A stretch of 64,000 nucleotides of DNA from Malus domestica (Eukaryota; Streptophyta; Magnoliopsida; Rosales; Rosaceae), in contig NC_091670.1 in assembly GCF_042453785.1 (NCBI RefSeq), positions 37,955,501 through 38,019,500 on the forward strand, read 5' to 3'. Within the stretch, counting starts at the first letter, position 1; each line of letters starts with the position of its first letter. Below, piece after piece: positions 47,501 to 59,600 of the stretch. The notes below the pieces were generated by a model. It was not told where the DNA came from, did no database searches, and saw only the letters and a program-made list of their open reading frames with translations. The position numbers and the translations under genes were made by a program.

Positions 47501-48149
47501 TTGTACTTTATTTCATAAAACTAAGAGCAAAAATTTAGCAATGCTTTTGAGTTGTAGGCCTTGTTTTATTTTGAATTTCAATTTCGCCATGAGTTCTTAA
47601 AAAATTTGTAGCAATATTCTCCTTTCCGACCCCCCCCCCCCCTCCTTCTGAACGTTAGTCAAATTGAGCGTAGTTTTGTTCATTTTGTGAACTATTGCAT
47701 GTTAAGTTTTTATTACTAATTGTATTTTTTTCTTTCTCATATCTCAATTATAGAGTTTCAAGTATTTACTAATTCTCTTTGTGAAGTTAGCATTTTATTG
47801 ATGCATATGCTCTTAAAAGTTGGTCAAGTGCATTACATGTAAGAAATTAACAGAAAAATGAAAGAGTTATTATTGGCACTCCAACTAAGTAATTACACAT
47901 TTCTCACTAATGAATTAGATGAGGAAGAGAAGAGATGGGTACATGATAATTTTGTTTAGTTCTATTAAAATGAATTATTCCCACACAAGTGATTTCAAAC
48001 ACATTCTCATGCGACATTATTTTTTATTTTTTGCCATTAAATGGAATAAATCAAACGAGAGTCAAGGACTCAAGATACATAAATAAAGTAATTCAATGTG
48101 CAGAAAGAGAAAATGAGTACGTGAAAATCATTTTCTAATATAAAATACA

Positions 48150-48520
48150 ATTTTTTAATCTTTTGGGAGTTGAAAACACCGGGTGATTGCTCTTGGGTAC
48201 GGAGGAAGATACTCAAACTTAGAAGCATAGCCGTGGGAAGATCAAGTACCTAGTAGGAGACGGCTCAACCATTTAACTATGGTATGACAATTGGAAGCCT
48301 GGATTTGCTCTATCAAAAAAATAGTTGGAGATGCCAGATGTTTATCGGATGTGCTCGCGTTGTGTCAATAAAGATAGCTAAGTTCGATTACCGCTAGAGG
48401 GCTTGCTCTGCCACACAATCGATGAAGACTCAAACCAAACTCGCTTTGGGCACAAGTACGCGAGAACCTGACTTTGTGGGATCAGATCAGATCAGATGAG
48501 GGGTCTAGAAGAGGGGCAAG
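48150..48520 (+). mobile_element. LINE fragment (C-terminal zinc-knuckle region of a reverse transcriptase ORF)
   Basis: Translation gives a pattern like CSWVRRKILKLRSIA then YLVGDGSTI then WYDNWKPGFALS, typical of the region after the reverse transcriptase in plant LINE-type polyproteins. Only a few hundred bases remain. Confidence 0.6.
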
Positions 48521-48654
48521 CACTACTCTCTAAGGGTCTTTTAGAACTATTATAGCAGGTATCCAGGAAGGTGCTAACATTTTTTTGTATCACATTTTTA
48601 GCTCCAGTGTAATGTGGTATACAAAACACGGTAAAAGTGTAATGTTTTTTTTAA

Positions 48655-48975
48655 AATAAAACTAATGAAAAGAGCTTAAAAACTTTGAGTTTTAATAAAA
48701 AGGACAAAAAGATGTTGTCAGTGAATAGTACCAGGAGTAACTTTTTAGAGTAAAAATATAATTTTCGTTAAAAGTGAACAGTACAGAAATGTTTCGTCAA
48801 AACTTAATTTTTTTTTTTAAGGAAAACTAATGAAAAGGGCTTGCAAACTTTGAGTTTTAACGATAAGGACAAAATAAAGGGTAAAGTGAATAGTATCAGG
48901 ATTGACTTTTTAGTGTAAAAATATGATTTTTTGTTAAAGTAAACAGTACCCGGAGCTTTTCGTTAAAGTTTTTTT
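48655..48975 (+). repeat. Tandem dimer of a MITE-like repeat
   Basis: Two copies of about 150-160 bp (from about 48660 and about 48825), each with ACTAATGAAAAG, GCTT..AAACTTTGAGTTTTAA, AAGGACAAAA, GTGAATAGTACCAGG-like, TTTTTAGAGTAAAAATA and AACAGTAC motifs. A third, worn copy lies at 17340-17495. Confidence 0.7.
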
Positions 48976-49166
48976 TTTTTAATCAATAATGCGCATTACA
49001 GGCTGCTGGTATCTATTTGGACTACAACATTGGGCTGCTATTCAAATATTCAATAAATCTGGGCTACAATATTGGGCTGCTATACCATTTTTGTATTGGT
49101 CAACAACGCTGACCTTTGCCATTTAAAATACTAAAACAGAAAACTCCTCCCCCGCCAAACACAACA

Positions 49167-49187
49167 TTTCCCGTAAGGTTTCCCGCC
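49167..49187 (+). promoter_or_regulatory. E2F-type motifs upstream of EXO1
   Basis: TTTCCCGCC at 49179-49187 matches the E2F consensus and TTTCCCGT at 49167-49174 is a near match, 110-130 bp before the start codon. Such sites are typical of plant S-phase and DNA-repair genes, so cell-cycle control is likely but not shown. Confidence 0.6.
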
Positions 49188-49298
49188 ATGTTCTTTTTCC
49201 TAACCCTTGGTCTTCCCAATAAACCCTCCCTCTCTCTCTAATTAGTAGATGAAGCCATTTTGAACAGATCATAGCGTGCGACATTGAGAAGAAAGAAG

Positions 49299-52200
49299 AT
49301 GGGGATTCAAGGGCTACTGCCGCTACTTAAATCGATAATGGCGCCAATCCACATTAAGGACTTGGAGGGCACCTGCGTGGCGGTGGATACCTACTCTTGG
49401 CTTCACAAAGGCGCCTTGTCCTGCAGCAAAGACCTCTGCAAAGGCATACCCACCTCCAGGTTTCTCATTTTTTTCATCGCATTTGTCGGATTGGGATTTT
49501 GGGTTTTTGTTTGCTGGTCGTTCTGACATGAATTAGCTGCAAATTTCGATGCTTTTACGAAAATGTGATGATGGGTTCTTCTTGTTTTGACCATTTTGAT
49601 GCAAATTCGATGATGGGTCGTCTTGGTTCGAGCATTCCGATGTGTTTTTTCATGAATAATGATCGGTCTTTTGCGGAGCTGTTTCTGGTGTTCAGTAGAT
49701 GAAATTATTGTTATTTGTGTTTCACCAATTTTAAGAATTTGAGATAAAAGAACCAGAATTTGGCAGTGAGCTTATAGGAAAGGACAAAATGGGTTTTTAA
49801 AGTGATCCCTTTCCCTCTTTTGCTTTCAGATTACTTGCATTTGTTGGGTGCTTTTCACCATTACGGTATTATCTCACTTTTTCAGTCATTGTTCTCGCTT
49901 CTAAGTAAATTGACAAAAAAACACTAATTTTGGTAAATCAACTACTTATTGAACAGTATGTACACGAAGAATTGAAATCACTTCCGTCCTATGAAGTTCA
50001 CTGATAAGAAGCTACCTGCATTTTCTTTGTAGTCAGTGATTTTATGGATCCAAAAGTACTAATTTCAAAAAGTAGGATTCAAAGATGAAATAATTTATTA
50101 TCTCAAAGCTTCTTTGAAGTTTAGCGCGGTTGATTATATAAGTAGATTTTCTGTTATATATGATTCGTTTGCATTTCATTCCCATTTTAGGCACATTGAC
50201 TATTGTATGCATCGAGTAAACCTGCTGCGGCATTATGGTGTTAAACCCATTCTTGTATTTGATGGCGGACTTCTACCAATGAAGATTGAACAGGAGAACA
50301 AACGTGGAAGGTATGGTGGCATCTCTTTTATTCTAATTCAACTTGGTTGTAATCCATATTATATTTGCTCTTTGTTTTGGAGTAGGTTGCATAAATCCTT
50401 GATGACATTTAATTTTTCAATAGTGTCAGATATGTAACGAATTGACTAATTAATATTAGCTTAGGTTTGATCCACTATTTAGGATGTCTAAATCCTTGAT
50501 AAACTTTTGAATGCTTATGCTGATGGATGTTTGGACACCCTTAGAGATAAACTGAAACCATTAGTGCATAAGTTTGTGTTTGTAGCCAATGGATTATATG
50601 GGCAGATATATCCAACTCAACCTCTTAATATTTTTTCTTTCGCTTCCCTTGTATGGGGATTGGATTTCTCAACTCAAACCTTTCATTAAAAGACCACCCT
50701 GTCTATGTCATTTCTACTACATTTGGCAAGCTTCCGATCTTTAACGCATGATTGGTTTGTCTCTGCAACATGAGGCTGAGCTACTGATCCTTCTCTTCTA
50801 ACCTTATTAATTGATAGATCTAATACATAAGAGACTGGTGTTTGCCTCTTAAGGTTTATGTGTGGTTCATGGATAACTCAATTTAGGAACTGTTTTGTGT
50901 TCTCCTTACACAGGGCGAGAAAGGAAAATCTTGCACGTGCCATTGAGCATGAGTCCAACGGAAATTCTGCTGCTGCTTATGATTGCTACCAAAAAGCTGT
51001 TGACATTTCACCTTCAATTGCACGTGAGCTAATCCAGGTAAAAAAGTCGCTTTTGGGTTAAAGATCACTAGCTACTTAGAGTATCAGATCTTCGTAGGGA
51101 TTTATGTTTATCGTTAGCTCTACAGAATTTTATCTCCTCTCTTGTTGATACTGTTGCTCCTTGAAGGTGTTAAAGCAAGAGAATGTATGTTATGTGGTGG
51201 CTCCTTACGAGGCAGATGCTCAAATGACGTTCTTGGCTGTCAGCAAGCAGGTAGAAGCCGTAATCACCGAGGACTCAGATCTGATACCATTCGGATGCCC
51301 CAGGGTTAGCTATCTGTATAGCACAGACCACTTTTCTTTTCTTTACTATTAGAAATTTCTCTGTGTGATATGATAATTCTTTTTGTAATCCAGATTATCT
51401 TTAAAATGGATAAATTTGGGCAAGGAGTTGAGTTTCAGTATTCCATGCTACATCGGAACAAGGACTTGAGTTTTTCTGGATTCACAAAACAGATGCTTCT
51501 GGAGATGTGTATTCTGAGTGGTTGTGACTATTTACAGTCGTTGCCTGGAATGGGACTGAAAAGGGCACACGCCCTCATAAAAAAGTTCACAAGTTATGAT
51601 AAGGTGAAGTTTATTATTCATCCATTCTTTAAATTTCGGAAAACAGACCGGCATCATTTGAATAATTTTGTTTTAAAGTAACTGTAACTGATGACTGTCC
51701 GATTTCAGGTAATTAAGCACCTAAAGTACAGTACTGCTTCAGTTCCTCCCCTATATGAAGAATCATTCAAGAAGGCAATATTGACCTTCCAGCATCAACG
51801 GGTTTATGATCCCGTTTCTCAAGATATTGTATACTTGTCTGAAATGTCTGATCATGTTGTGGATGATTTTGACTTCTTAGGACCATATCCTTTATACTAT
51901 TCATCTCAGTCAACCATCTTATTACTTTCTTTTATTGTTTCATTACTTCCATCTATTCTTTTCAATGCATAAGATTACGCCTTAACCTGAAATACATCGA
52001 TATCACAGCATATAGCTAAAGGTATAGCAGAAGGTGATATTGATCCATTTACTAAAATGCCATTCCAGGTATCCTCTGTGCGATTTCCATAAGGTTTTTT
52101 TTTTTTCCGATTGATTTTCTTCAATTGTCTGTGTGTTAGTTTAGTCGTAATGAGACTAAAGTAGGTTTTCTTCTTTTCTCTTTGCGGGATCAGGAAATGA

Positions 52201-54059
52201 ACGTTAGTGCCGACAGAACTTACCAACCTAAAAATGTCAATCTTGGAAGGATAAATAAAAGGCTGGATTTGCCTGTGCAGAATAACCTCCTGACTAAATA
52301 TTTTTGTATCCTTTGAATCCCTTTTTTCTTAAGCTTGATTAGATTATCTAGGTTTTAATTCAGTATATTGTGCTAAAGAATCAGTATAAAAATAATGTTC
52401 ACAGTATTGCATTTTTGTAGCTTATATTGTGCTTGGGCTCAAGTTCTGCAGTTTTTCTTTGACAACTAAAGGCTTTGCCTCTCTTGAAGCAAAGAGAAAA
52501 TTCACGGCTCCACGGAACTCACCTGATTCTCCAAGTCCGGTTGATGACTCTTCTCTCAGTCCCAATGAAATTGCCTCTGCGGATGATGTTTCGTATAAAA
52601 CAAACTGCTCAGAGTCATCCCTTGTTAACTCTGACAACATGGGAAATGAACCTCCCAGTGATTCAGTGAGTTTCATAAATGGGTGTGATATGATAATTGT
52701 TATTCGAAGATCACTTATTAATCAACTGTCGTTACTCCTTATAAATTATCTTGTCTTTTCTAGGATCACTTATTAATCAACTGTCGTTACACTTCATAAT
52801 TTATCTGTCTTTTCTAGGTAGAAGATGAATTCGACACTGATGTCCCTGATTCAATAGAATCTCAAAATCATGGTAAGGATATAGTTTCCCCCTTGATAAC
52901 TTCATGGATCCATTTTTAGTTTTCTGGTTACTAGTAGTTACAACTCACTTGAATTTGTGTTCCTGACATTGAAAGACATGGTGCGCGTGAGACGAAGTCC
53001 AGAAAATACATTGTTGCAATTGCCCAGACATTCTATCCATAAGCCTTGTGTAACGCTGCATAGGGAGCGTGAATGTAAGAATGCCCCAGACACAGTTGAG
53101 GGTGGTAAGACAAGAACGGAGCACAGAAAGGTCATTGTTAGGAGTTCTTATTTCAAGGATAAGTCAATCAGTGAACACAATCAGGAAAAGCGATTGCTGA
53201 AGGATGATCTTGCTATTGATATGCACAAGGATGCAGTTCCTGAGAGTACTCATTTTGAGAACAGCTATTTTAATGGAAAAGTCGCTAAAAGGAGAACCTC
53301 CCCACATGACAATGTTCAAGTGGTAGGTGTTTTTCTCTCCTCTGATTTTATGCTTAGAATGTTTTTGTTTATGATTATTTTTCTTATAAAAACACTATTG
53401 TTTAACTGCTTCAGGAGAATGTGAAACCCAAACCACTGTGTATCAGTGCGTCCCTTCCTGATGATGGTAAGTGTTAGTCGAAACTCAAAAAAATAGTTGA
53501 GCACCCTAATTTCGAAATCAAGTTATTCGATATGCTTTTTATTAACTGTTCAAGATAAGCTTCTCTTGTTCACTTACAGATCCATGCTAATGCCAAGCTT
53601 ATTAATATTATAACGTATTGAATCTTTCATCAGAGCAAATATTTTGTTTTGTTTCTTCAATGTAGGTCCCTGTGCATCTAGCCTGAACAAGGCAGTTACA
53701 GACACAAATGAAGAAGGAAAATTCGCATCCAATATTTCCCATTTAGGCCGTTATTCAGATATAGCAGAGAAATCAGTGGAAAATTTTGTATCAGTAATAT
53801 CATCATTTAGATTTTCCTCGTCTGGTTCTCGTGCAAGTGGTCTTCGTGCTCCTTTGAAAGATGTCCAAAACACCAGTACCAATAGGTAATCCCTGTTGTG
53901 TATGGACGATCCAATCTTAATGTTCATTGCGCTAAAATGAATGACTTGATCTTTGTTTATTGCAGACCAACTGTTGTTGACTTCAGCAAATTTGAATATA
54001 TACCAAGTATTCAGAAAACTTCCGCAGCATCACGCAAACGCTGTTTTAGACCTGTTTAA
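49299..54059 (+). CDS. EXO1: Exonuclease 1 (FEN1/XPG family), 14 exons
   Basis: 5'-3' exonuclease and flap endonuclease for mismatch repair and resection of double-strand breaks in the nucleus. Exons: 49299-49459, 50191-50310, 50914-51037, 51167-51304, 51394-51603, 51709-51884, 51996-52068, 52194-52305, 52472-52665, 52818-52872, 52976-53322, 53415-53466, 53666-53885 and 53966-54059. They total 2076 nt (691 residues). XPG-N domain: MGIQGLLPLLKS, AVDTYSWLHKGA (metal Asp), PILVFDGGLLPMK. XPG-I: APYEADAQMTFL and ITEDSDLIPFG. Further acidic residue in SGCDYLQSLPGMG, leading to the helix-hairpin-helix. The C-terminal half is low in conservation apart from LGPSISQHIAKG and FASLEAKRKFTAPR, and ends ASRKRCFRPV. 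All family metal-binding acids seem present. Introns 6 and 8 match U12-type consensus. Confidence 0.94.
51885..51995 (+). other. U12-type AT-AC intron (EXO1 intron 6)
   Basis: Starts ATATCCTTT, the exact minor-spliceosome 5' site. It has CGCCTTAAC (consensus TTCCTTAAC) at 51978-51986 with the branch A 10 nt before the end, and ends AC. Splicing here gives LGP-SISQHIAKG, which fits the EXO1 family sequence. No GT-AG alternative I tried keeps this frame. Length 111 bp. Confidence 0.85.
52306..52471 (+). other. U12-type GT-AG intron (EXO1 intron 8)
   Basis: Starts GTATCCTTTG, matching the U12 5' consensus, and has TTCTTTGAC at 52455-52463 as branch site, its A 9 nt before the AG end. Splicing gives NNLLTKYF-CFASLEAKRKF. 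Length 166 bp. It lies one exon after the AT-AC intron. Confidence 0.75.
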
Positions 54060-54516
54060 GCAAAACAGTGAGGCTGTGAGCATCCATGTGATCCATTTTT
54101 CAGTTATAGTAATTGCTCTGAAGACAATTTTTCCAGGTGAGTGGGGAGGGATTTTCAACTTGGCTTTCGTTTGTTTATCTGCAATTTTGTTATGTGGTAG
54201 CAATCACAGATTCTTCGAATGCTAATTTTGGACTTGCGGGTGCATTAGGTTAATCTTCCATCAGCGTCGTTCTTCGTTGTTTGTTGTTTGTTGTTCTTGT
54301 AATGTCATTTATAAGCTCTTTCGGATTGAATGGAATACAATTATACACAATGTTGTAACTGTTGTTCACAATGTTGCAATATTGATTCGTTAAACTTGTT
54401 ATAGCTACATACCTTCAAAAGTTGTATTATTTTTTGGCTAATTTTGTGCAAACATTCTGAAGATATTGACCGCATAAATCGAAATTTTTTCCAAAGCAAT
54501 CAATTAAATATATCTT

Positions 54517-54615
54517 GGGAGCAGCCTCTCTATAAATGGGGGTAAGGCTAGCCAACATTCACCTCTCCCAGACCCTGCGTAAAGCGGGAGCATTGTGCAT
54601 TGGGTACGACCTTTT
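54517..54615 (+). mobile_element. 5'-truncated SINE with 19-bp target duplication
   Basis: GGGAGCAGCCTCTCTATAAA, then GGGTAAGGCTAGCC and AAAGCGGGAGCATTGTGCAT, ending in GACCTTTT, matches the 3' half of an Au-like plant SINE. AATCAATTAAATATATCTT occurs on both sides (54498-54516 and 54616-54634). Only 99 bp remain, so the tRNA-like head is missing. It sits about 450 bp beyond EXO1. Confidence 0.8.
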
Positions 54616-54743
54616 AATCAATTAAATATATCTTCATATAAACTGATTCCCCCGTTGATCAAAACACAAGCTCTGAACAATTAACAACTTTTCCAAGGCT
54701 TTTATTGGACCACAGTTAATCAGCTAATAATCTGAAAAGAACC

Positions 54744-55610
54744 CTAGCAGTTAACATAGCACCGGCAGCCATGAAGTTTCACCTTATCAGGCCGCCCCAA
54801 GTGCGGCTTATCAACCATCTGCAGCCATAAGGGTTTTGATGGCGGCTCAGGCTCACTGACTGGCGCAATTGGCGTTGGGTACTGGCCAACTGAAAATTGG
54901 AGCCTCTTTGGTCGCTCTGGGCCAGCTCCCACAATTGGCACTCCATCTTGGCACACGGGACGGTCCCTGTGACTAGTCAGCAGCCACCGAGCCATGCAAT
55001 GTCTATGATAAAGGTGTGAGCAGGGCAAGCAAAGAATTAGCTTTTGATCGTGACGATCATCCAAGCTATCACTTATGTCAGAAAAATTCTCCAAACAAAT
55101 AGCACAAGACATCTTCTGTTCCGTAGCGGGCAAGCTATCAAGTCTCACTTGCTTCAGACCAAGAATCAACAGTTTAAATGATCGCAGAGTGACATCGTGT
55201 ATGACCACATCAATAAGCAGGTTGGGGACAGCCTCTTGATCAATCACCTTGAATATTTTCGCAATTATAGGTGGCTGCTCATTGCCCGGGACATCCAAAT
55301 AAAAAGAAAGAGCAGCAGCAATATCTTCTGTCTGTCGTTCCCTTTCGTCTAATGTCCTGATCTCGGAGAAATTGGTATTGTACGGAAAAAATCTGTCAGT
55401 TAAAAGGATAGGCTCTTCATAAGTAACGTCTCTCTGATCGGAACAACATCATCTTCATGTGTACTGTTAATATTAATCCAACCGGTTACTACGAAGTACC
55501 AAATCCTCAACAGAAGCCGGTCACCCTTTCTTATGTCGGGATCCTCTTCGAAGGGTTCGCTCGTGCCAAGCATCGCTGACAATGTACTGAGTTCTCTTGG
55601 AATTTGACAT
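54744..55610 (-). pseudogene. RING-H2 finger (E3 ubiquitin ligase-like) gene, probably broken
   Basis: Three overlapping minus-strand frames together look like one single-exon RING protein. From 55610 MSNSKRTQYIVSDAWHE; then a frame with DPDIRKGDRLLLRIWYFVVT (to about 55420); then a frame beginning VTYEEPILLTDRFF and continuing to the stop at 54744. The last part has an Arg/Glu-rich helix (TLDERERQTEDIAAALS) and the finger CAICLENF, LPCSHLYHRHCMARWL and RPVCQDG. The seventh zinc ligand, normally Cys in CPxC, is Arg. Frame changes plus the lost ligand suggest a pseudogene. It may be a ligand-poor variant if the frame changes are sequence errors. Confidence 0.6.
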
Positions 55611-55659
55611 GCTCACTACGACTTCATTGGAATAATCAAATTCCAAGAAAAACTCTTAC

Positions 55660-56651
55660 TGTCAAGAATTCTGGAATATAATTGACAAAAAGGGAATACG
55701 ATACAATACAAGAGTATGTGTTTGGGCCCAAAATAGCAGTTTGGGCCGAGGGAGGAATCACTCTCGGCCCGGGAAGCCGTACGGCGAAAGGGTCATGGAG
55801 CGTTCAGCTCATGGGCTTCCAAGCCTAGGTCGGTTAAATCAGAATGCAAGTCGAGTCCTAATACAATAGGGACTCTCGACGAGATCAGTAAAACTAGAAA
55901 GCGAATCCGGCTCAGTTAAGGACTAGATTCGTAGTCCTAGCAGAGATAGGACTGATCGAGGTAATGTTAATCCGGAGAAGGAAACCTAGTTCGAATAGAT
56001 TGGAATTCGGGCTCGGTGTTCTGCTACTATAAATACAACACATTCACACAAATCAGGGGCTGCAAATCAATACAAAATTGCCCTGCGCAAACTCTCACAA
56101 CTTGTGATTTTTCTTTTTCCTTTTTCGCTGACACATCTTCCGTTGGCATCAACAGCACTGTGGAAGCAACCGGTGATATCTTAAGTCGGCATAGATAGCT
56201 CTGTCACCATAGAGTCAGTCGGTCTCGCAGTATCTTCCGTTGGCATCAACAGCACTGCGGCGAGAACGATTGATTACCTATCCAAGTCTCGGTCGAGAAG
56301 GGTTTCTAAATCCTTATTGGTCGAGGTCATCTCATCAGCCTTCTCGGCGAAGTGAGGTGTTACAGTTATTACGTTCGGCACATTGAAAGCCGAATTTGAT
56401 ATTGAACTTCGTAAGAATAGTAACCTTGTCTTCAGGTTCGAGAGCCCAAGAGGCCGAGACGTGTTCCTTTCTCGGCCGCAATCGCAAGACGCAGAAGTCA
56501 GTAGGGCGACCCAACGCAACATCAACAAATTTACTCCTCGGCCGAGCTCGGCCGACGAGTTGGCACGCCCCGCATTCACCGAAGGACGTAGTTAGCTCAT
56601 TAATTACTCGACCTGCGCGCCACGTAGGCTTTGTAGTTTCTAGGGTCAACA
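55660..56651 (+). repeat. 5' LTR of the gypsy element
   Basis: Begins TGTCAAGAATTC and ends GGTCAACA just before the primer-site-like tract. A TATA motif (CTATAAATACAACAC) lies at about 56027. Inside, ATCTTCCGTTGGCATCAACAGCACTG occurs twice (near 56135 and 56232) in shortened form ATCTTCCGTTGGCATCAACA. The right boundary is inferred, as the second LTR is not in the window. Confidence 0.65.
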
Positions 56652-59600
56652 TTTTGGCACGCCCGGTGGGACCCAGTGCTAAACTACGAAGTTCATGCCA
56701 ATTGAAACACGATCGATAAAAAAGAAAACCACTATGGGAAAGTCGACAGCCGATTTGCCGAATCAAAGCACGGGACAAAGTGTGCCACAGGCGCAGAATC
56801 CCCTTAGCGCCGTGACACCTGAGTCCACGAGTGCGACCCGCCGAGAGAGAGAAGTTAATCTCGGCAGTCAACTCCGCGGTCCAGAAATCCCTAACAGGAA
56901 CACCTGCATTCTCACTGAAGGGATAGTAGAAGAGTGTGACGAGGATGGTGGTGAAGGATCTGACCCACCGACAAGGTCGTTTCTTCGAAAGCGACTGGAC
57001 GAGCAGTCTCGGTCAGTCGAGCAAACGTTTAGTCGAGGCATTGACAAGCTGTATGACGCGATACTCAGTTCCAATGATCGACAAACCAGGCTGCTCGAAA
57101 TGCTGGTTAGTCAAGTTGGTGGCAGCAGGCCTTTCGATCTTCGCCAACATTGTTTACCAGGAAACAACCCGGTACCGATTGTACCGGCCGAGCCTATTCC
57201 TGCCCCGCTCAAACCAATTAACTTGGAGAAAGGGGGAGGGTCGAATAGTAGGTCAGACGGGACCGACCAGAGGGTCGAAGCAACACCTGTTGATATGACC
57301 GAAGTTCAGCGGATGATCGACTCGGCCATGAAAAAAGGGCCGAAGTTCCCCAAGTTTATTCATCCGTACCCGGCTTACGTGGAAACGTTTGGATACCCGA
57401 AGGGTTTCAACATCCCAGATTTTAGTCTTTTTGCCGGTGAATCGTCTCTGTCTTCGTTGGAGCACGTGGCTCGTTTCACCGCGCAGTGCGGAGATGTTAA
57501 TAGTGATTTCCACAAGTTACGGCTGTTCAATTTTTCATTGACCGGCTCAGCATTTGCCTGGTACATCAATCTCCCGCCTAATTCCATCCAAAACTGGGAG
57601 GAGTTGGTCGAGAAGTTCCACGAGCAGTTTTATCGACCGGGGATAGAGATGTCAGTCTCTTCATTAGCACGGATGGCTCAAGCATCTGATGAGTCACCAA
57701 TGGATTATCTTACCAGGTTCAAATCGGCTAGGAATTGGTGCCGAGTGCCTTTACCCGAAGTCGAATTTGTCAGGCTTGCTTTGAACGGCCTTGACGTCGA
57801 ATACAAAAAGAAATTCTTGGGGGCAAATTTCCGGGATATGTACGAATTAGCCCAACATGTCGAGCAGTATGATTATTTGCTCCGCGAGGAAAAGACTTCG
57901 AAGACTCCAACTCGGGGAACGATTTACAAGAACCCTACTGTCAATTATGCATCAACCGAGGATGAGTGCGTTAGTGTGGATGCGGCTGAGATAGTGGTAG
58001 ATAAGCCATATGTTTGCAAGGCATTGACTCAGGTTGATTCTAGAGAAGCCAAAAGTCGCTCGGCCACTGAAGGAACATCGAAACCATCAAAGGTTTATAC
58101 TTTTGATATTACCAAGGCCGACGCAATTTTTGACCAACTGTTATCAGCAAGAATCATTAAGCTTCGGCCTGGTCATAACATTCCTAAGGCCGAAGAGCTT
58201 AAAGGAAAGGTGTATTGCAAATACCACAATTCGAGCAAACACACGACAAACAATTGCGTCGTATTTCGCGATAATGTCCAAAGCTGGATTGATAATGGCA
58301 AACTGAAGTTTCCCGAGAAGAGGATGAGTGTTGATACTGATCCGTTCCCCACGGCAACAGTAAATATGGTCGACGCGTACCTACCCAAGGACAAAGGGAA
58401 AGGCAAGGCTGAAGTGGTTGAGACACAACACCCGCGGAATCAGAATGTTCGGCCACGGTTCATGGCCGATTTTCGTTGAAACAAACCACATACGGCTTTA
58501 ACGGGGCCCGCCATTGTCAAACCTATGATGGATTATAGCACCAATGAAGATAGTGGGACGGCGGTTTTGTGCAGGAAATGTAAAGCGAAGGTCGACAGTG
58601 AACCAGAGGAGAAGCCTTCTTCGCAACCCGTGGCCGTAACTCGGCAAAAGATAGCCGATGAAGGCCAACATCATGGGGTTTTTGGGAGGCTCGGTCCTAA
58701 AGTATGGATGGAAGAGACACCCCCGGTCAGGCGGTGCCTCGATTTTGATGCTTCATTCTATGACGATGATTACTATAAGCCTAATTCTAGCAGTTCAGGA
58801 TCATCGCGGAGTCAAAAGACCTTCAAGCCTCCCGAGCCTAGAGATCAACGTTGGTATACATACCATTCTTCGAAGGGTGTCTACACCGCGTTGTCCAAAT
58901 CTCAGAAACGCCGGCATCAACGGATAGATTGCATAGCTCGCCGACGAGCAGCCCAAGAAACTTCGGCCCCTAAGTGGCGGCCGAAGGATACAGTTGCCAC
59001 TAACGAGGAGCGACCACCTCCAGCAATTATGACAGAGTTGGCTCAGGGGAAACGGCTGGTCGATCAAGATGTCGAGACCATGTTTGAAGAAGCTGATAAA
59101 CGGATCAAACTTCTCATTCGACCAGGGGAAATGAAGGCACGTCTTGAACATTTCAGGCAAGAGGCCGAAAGCAAATTATCCCCGCCAGTTATACAAGAGC
59201 CTTTGGTCAAAATTCGACGGAATTTGCATCCCCCGTTCTTTGGGAAGTCTTTGGAGTATATGCGAGAATTTCATAAGAATCATTCGGCCAACGATCTGTA
59301 TGGTTTGCCGAAGGCATGCCAGGACACCATCGATCTGATCCTGACTTGTCCGGATGCCGAGCGGATCATCCAGAAGACCTCAGATCCAGGATTGAAAGCA
59401 AGGTTCCAGCACATACGAGAAGCTCGTGTCTTTGGATTTGAAGTCGACCCGTACACCGATATCAATACAGCCGACCTTCCTTTCTTGCTGGAGGACCTTC
59501 AGTATTTACGATATCACTTTGAAGTATTTTTTGCGGTTTCTCTCTTCGGCCTTACGACCGATGAAATCGCACGTATTGCCCGTCTGGATGCTTATCTCGA

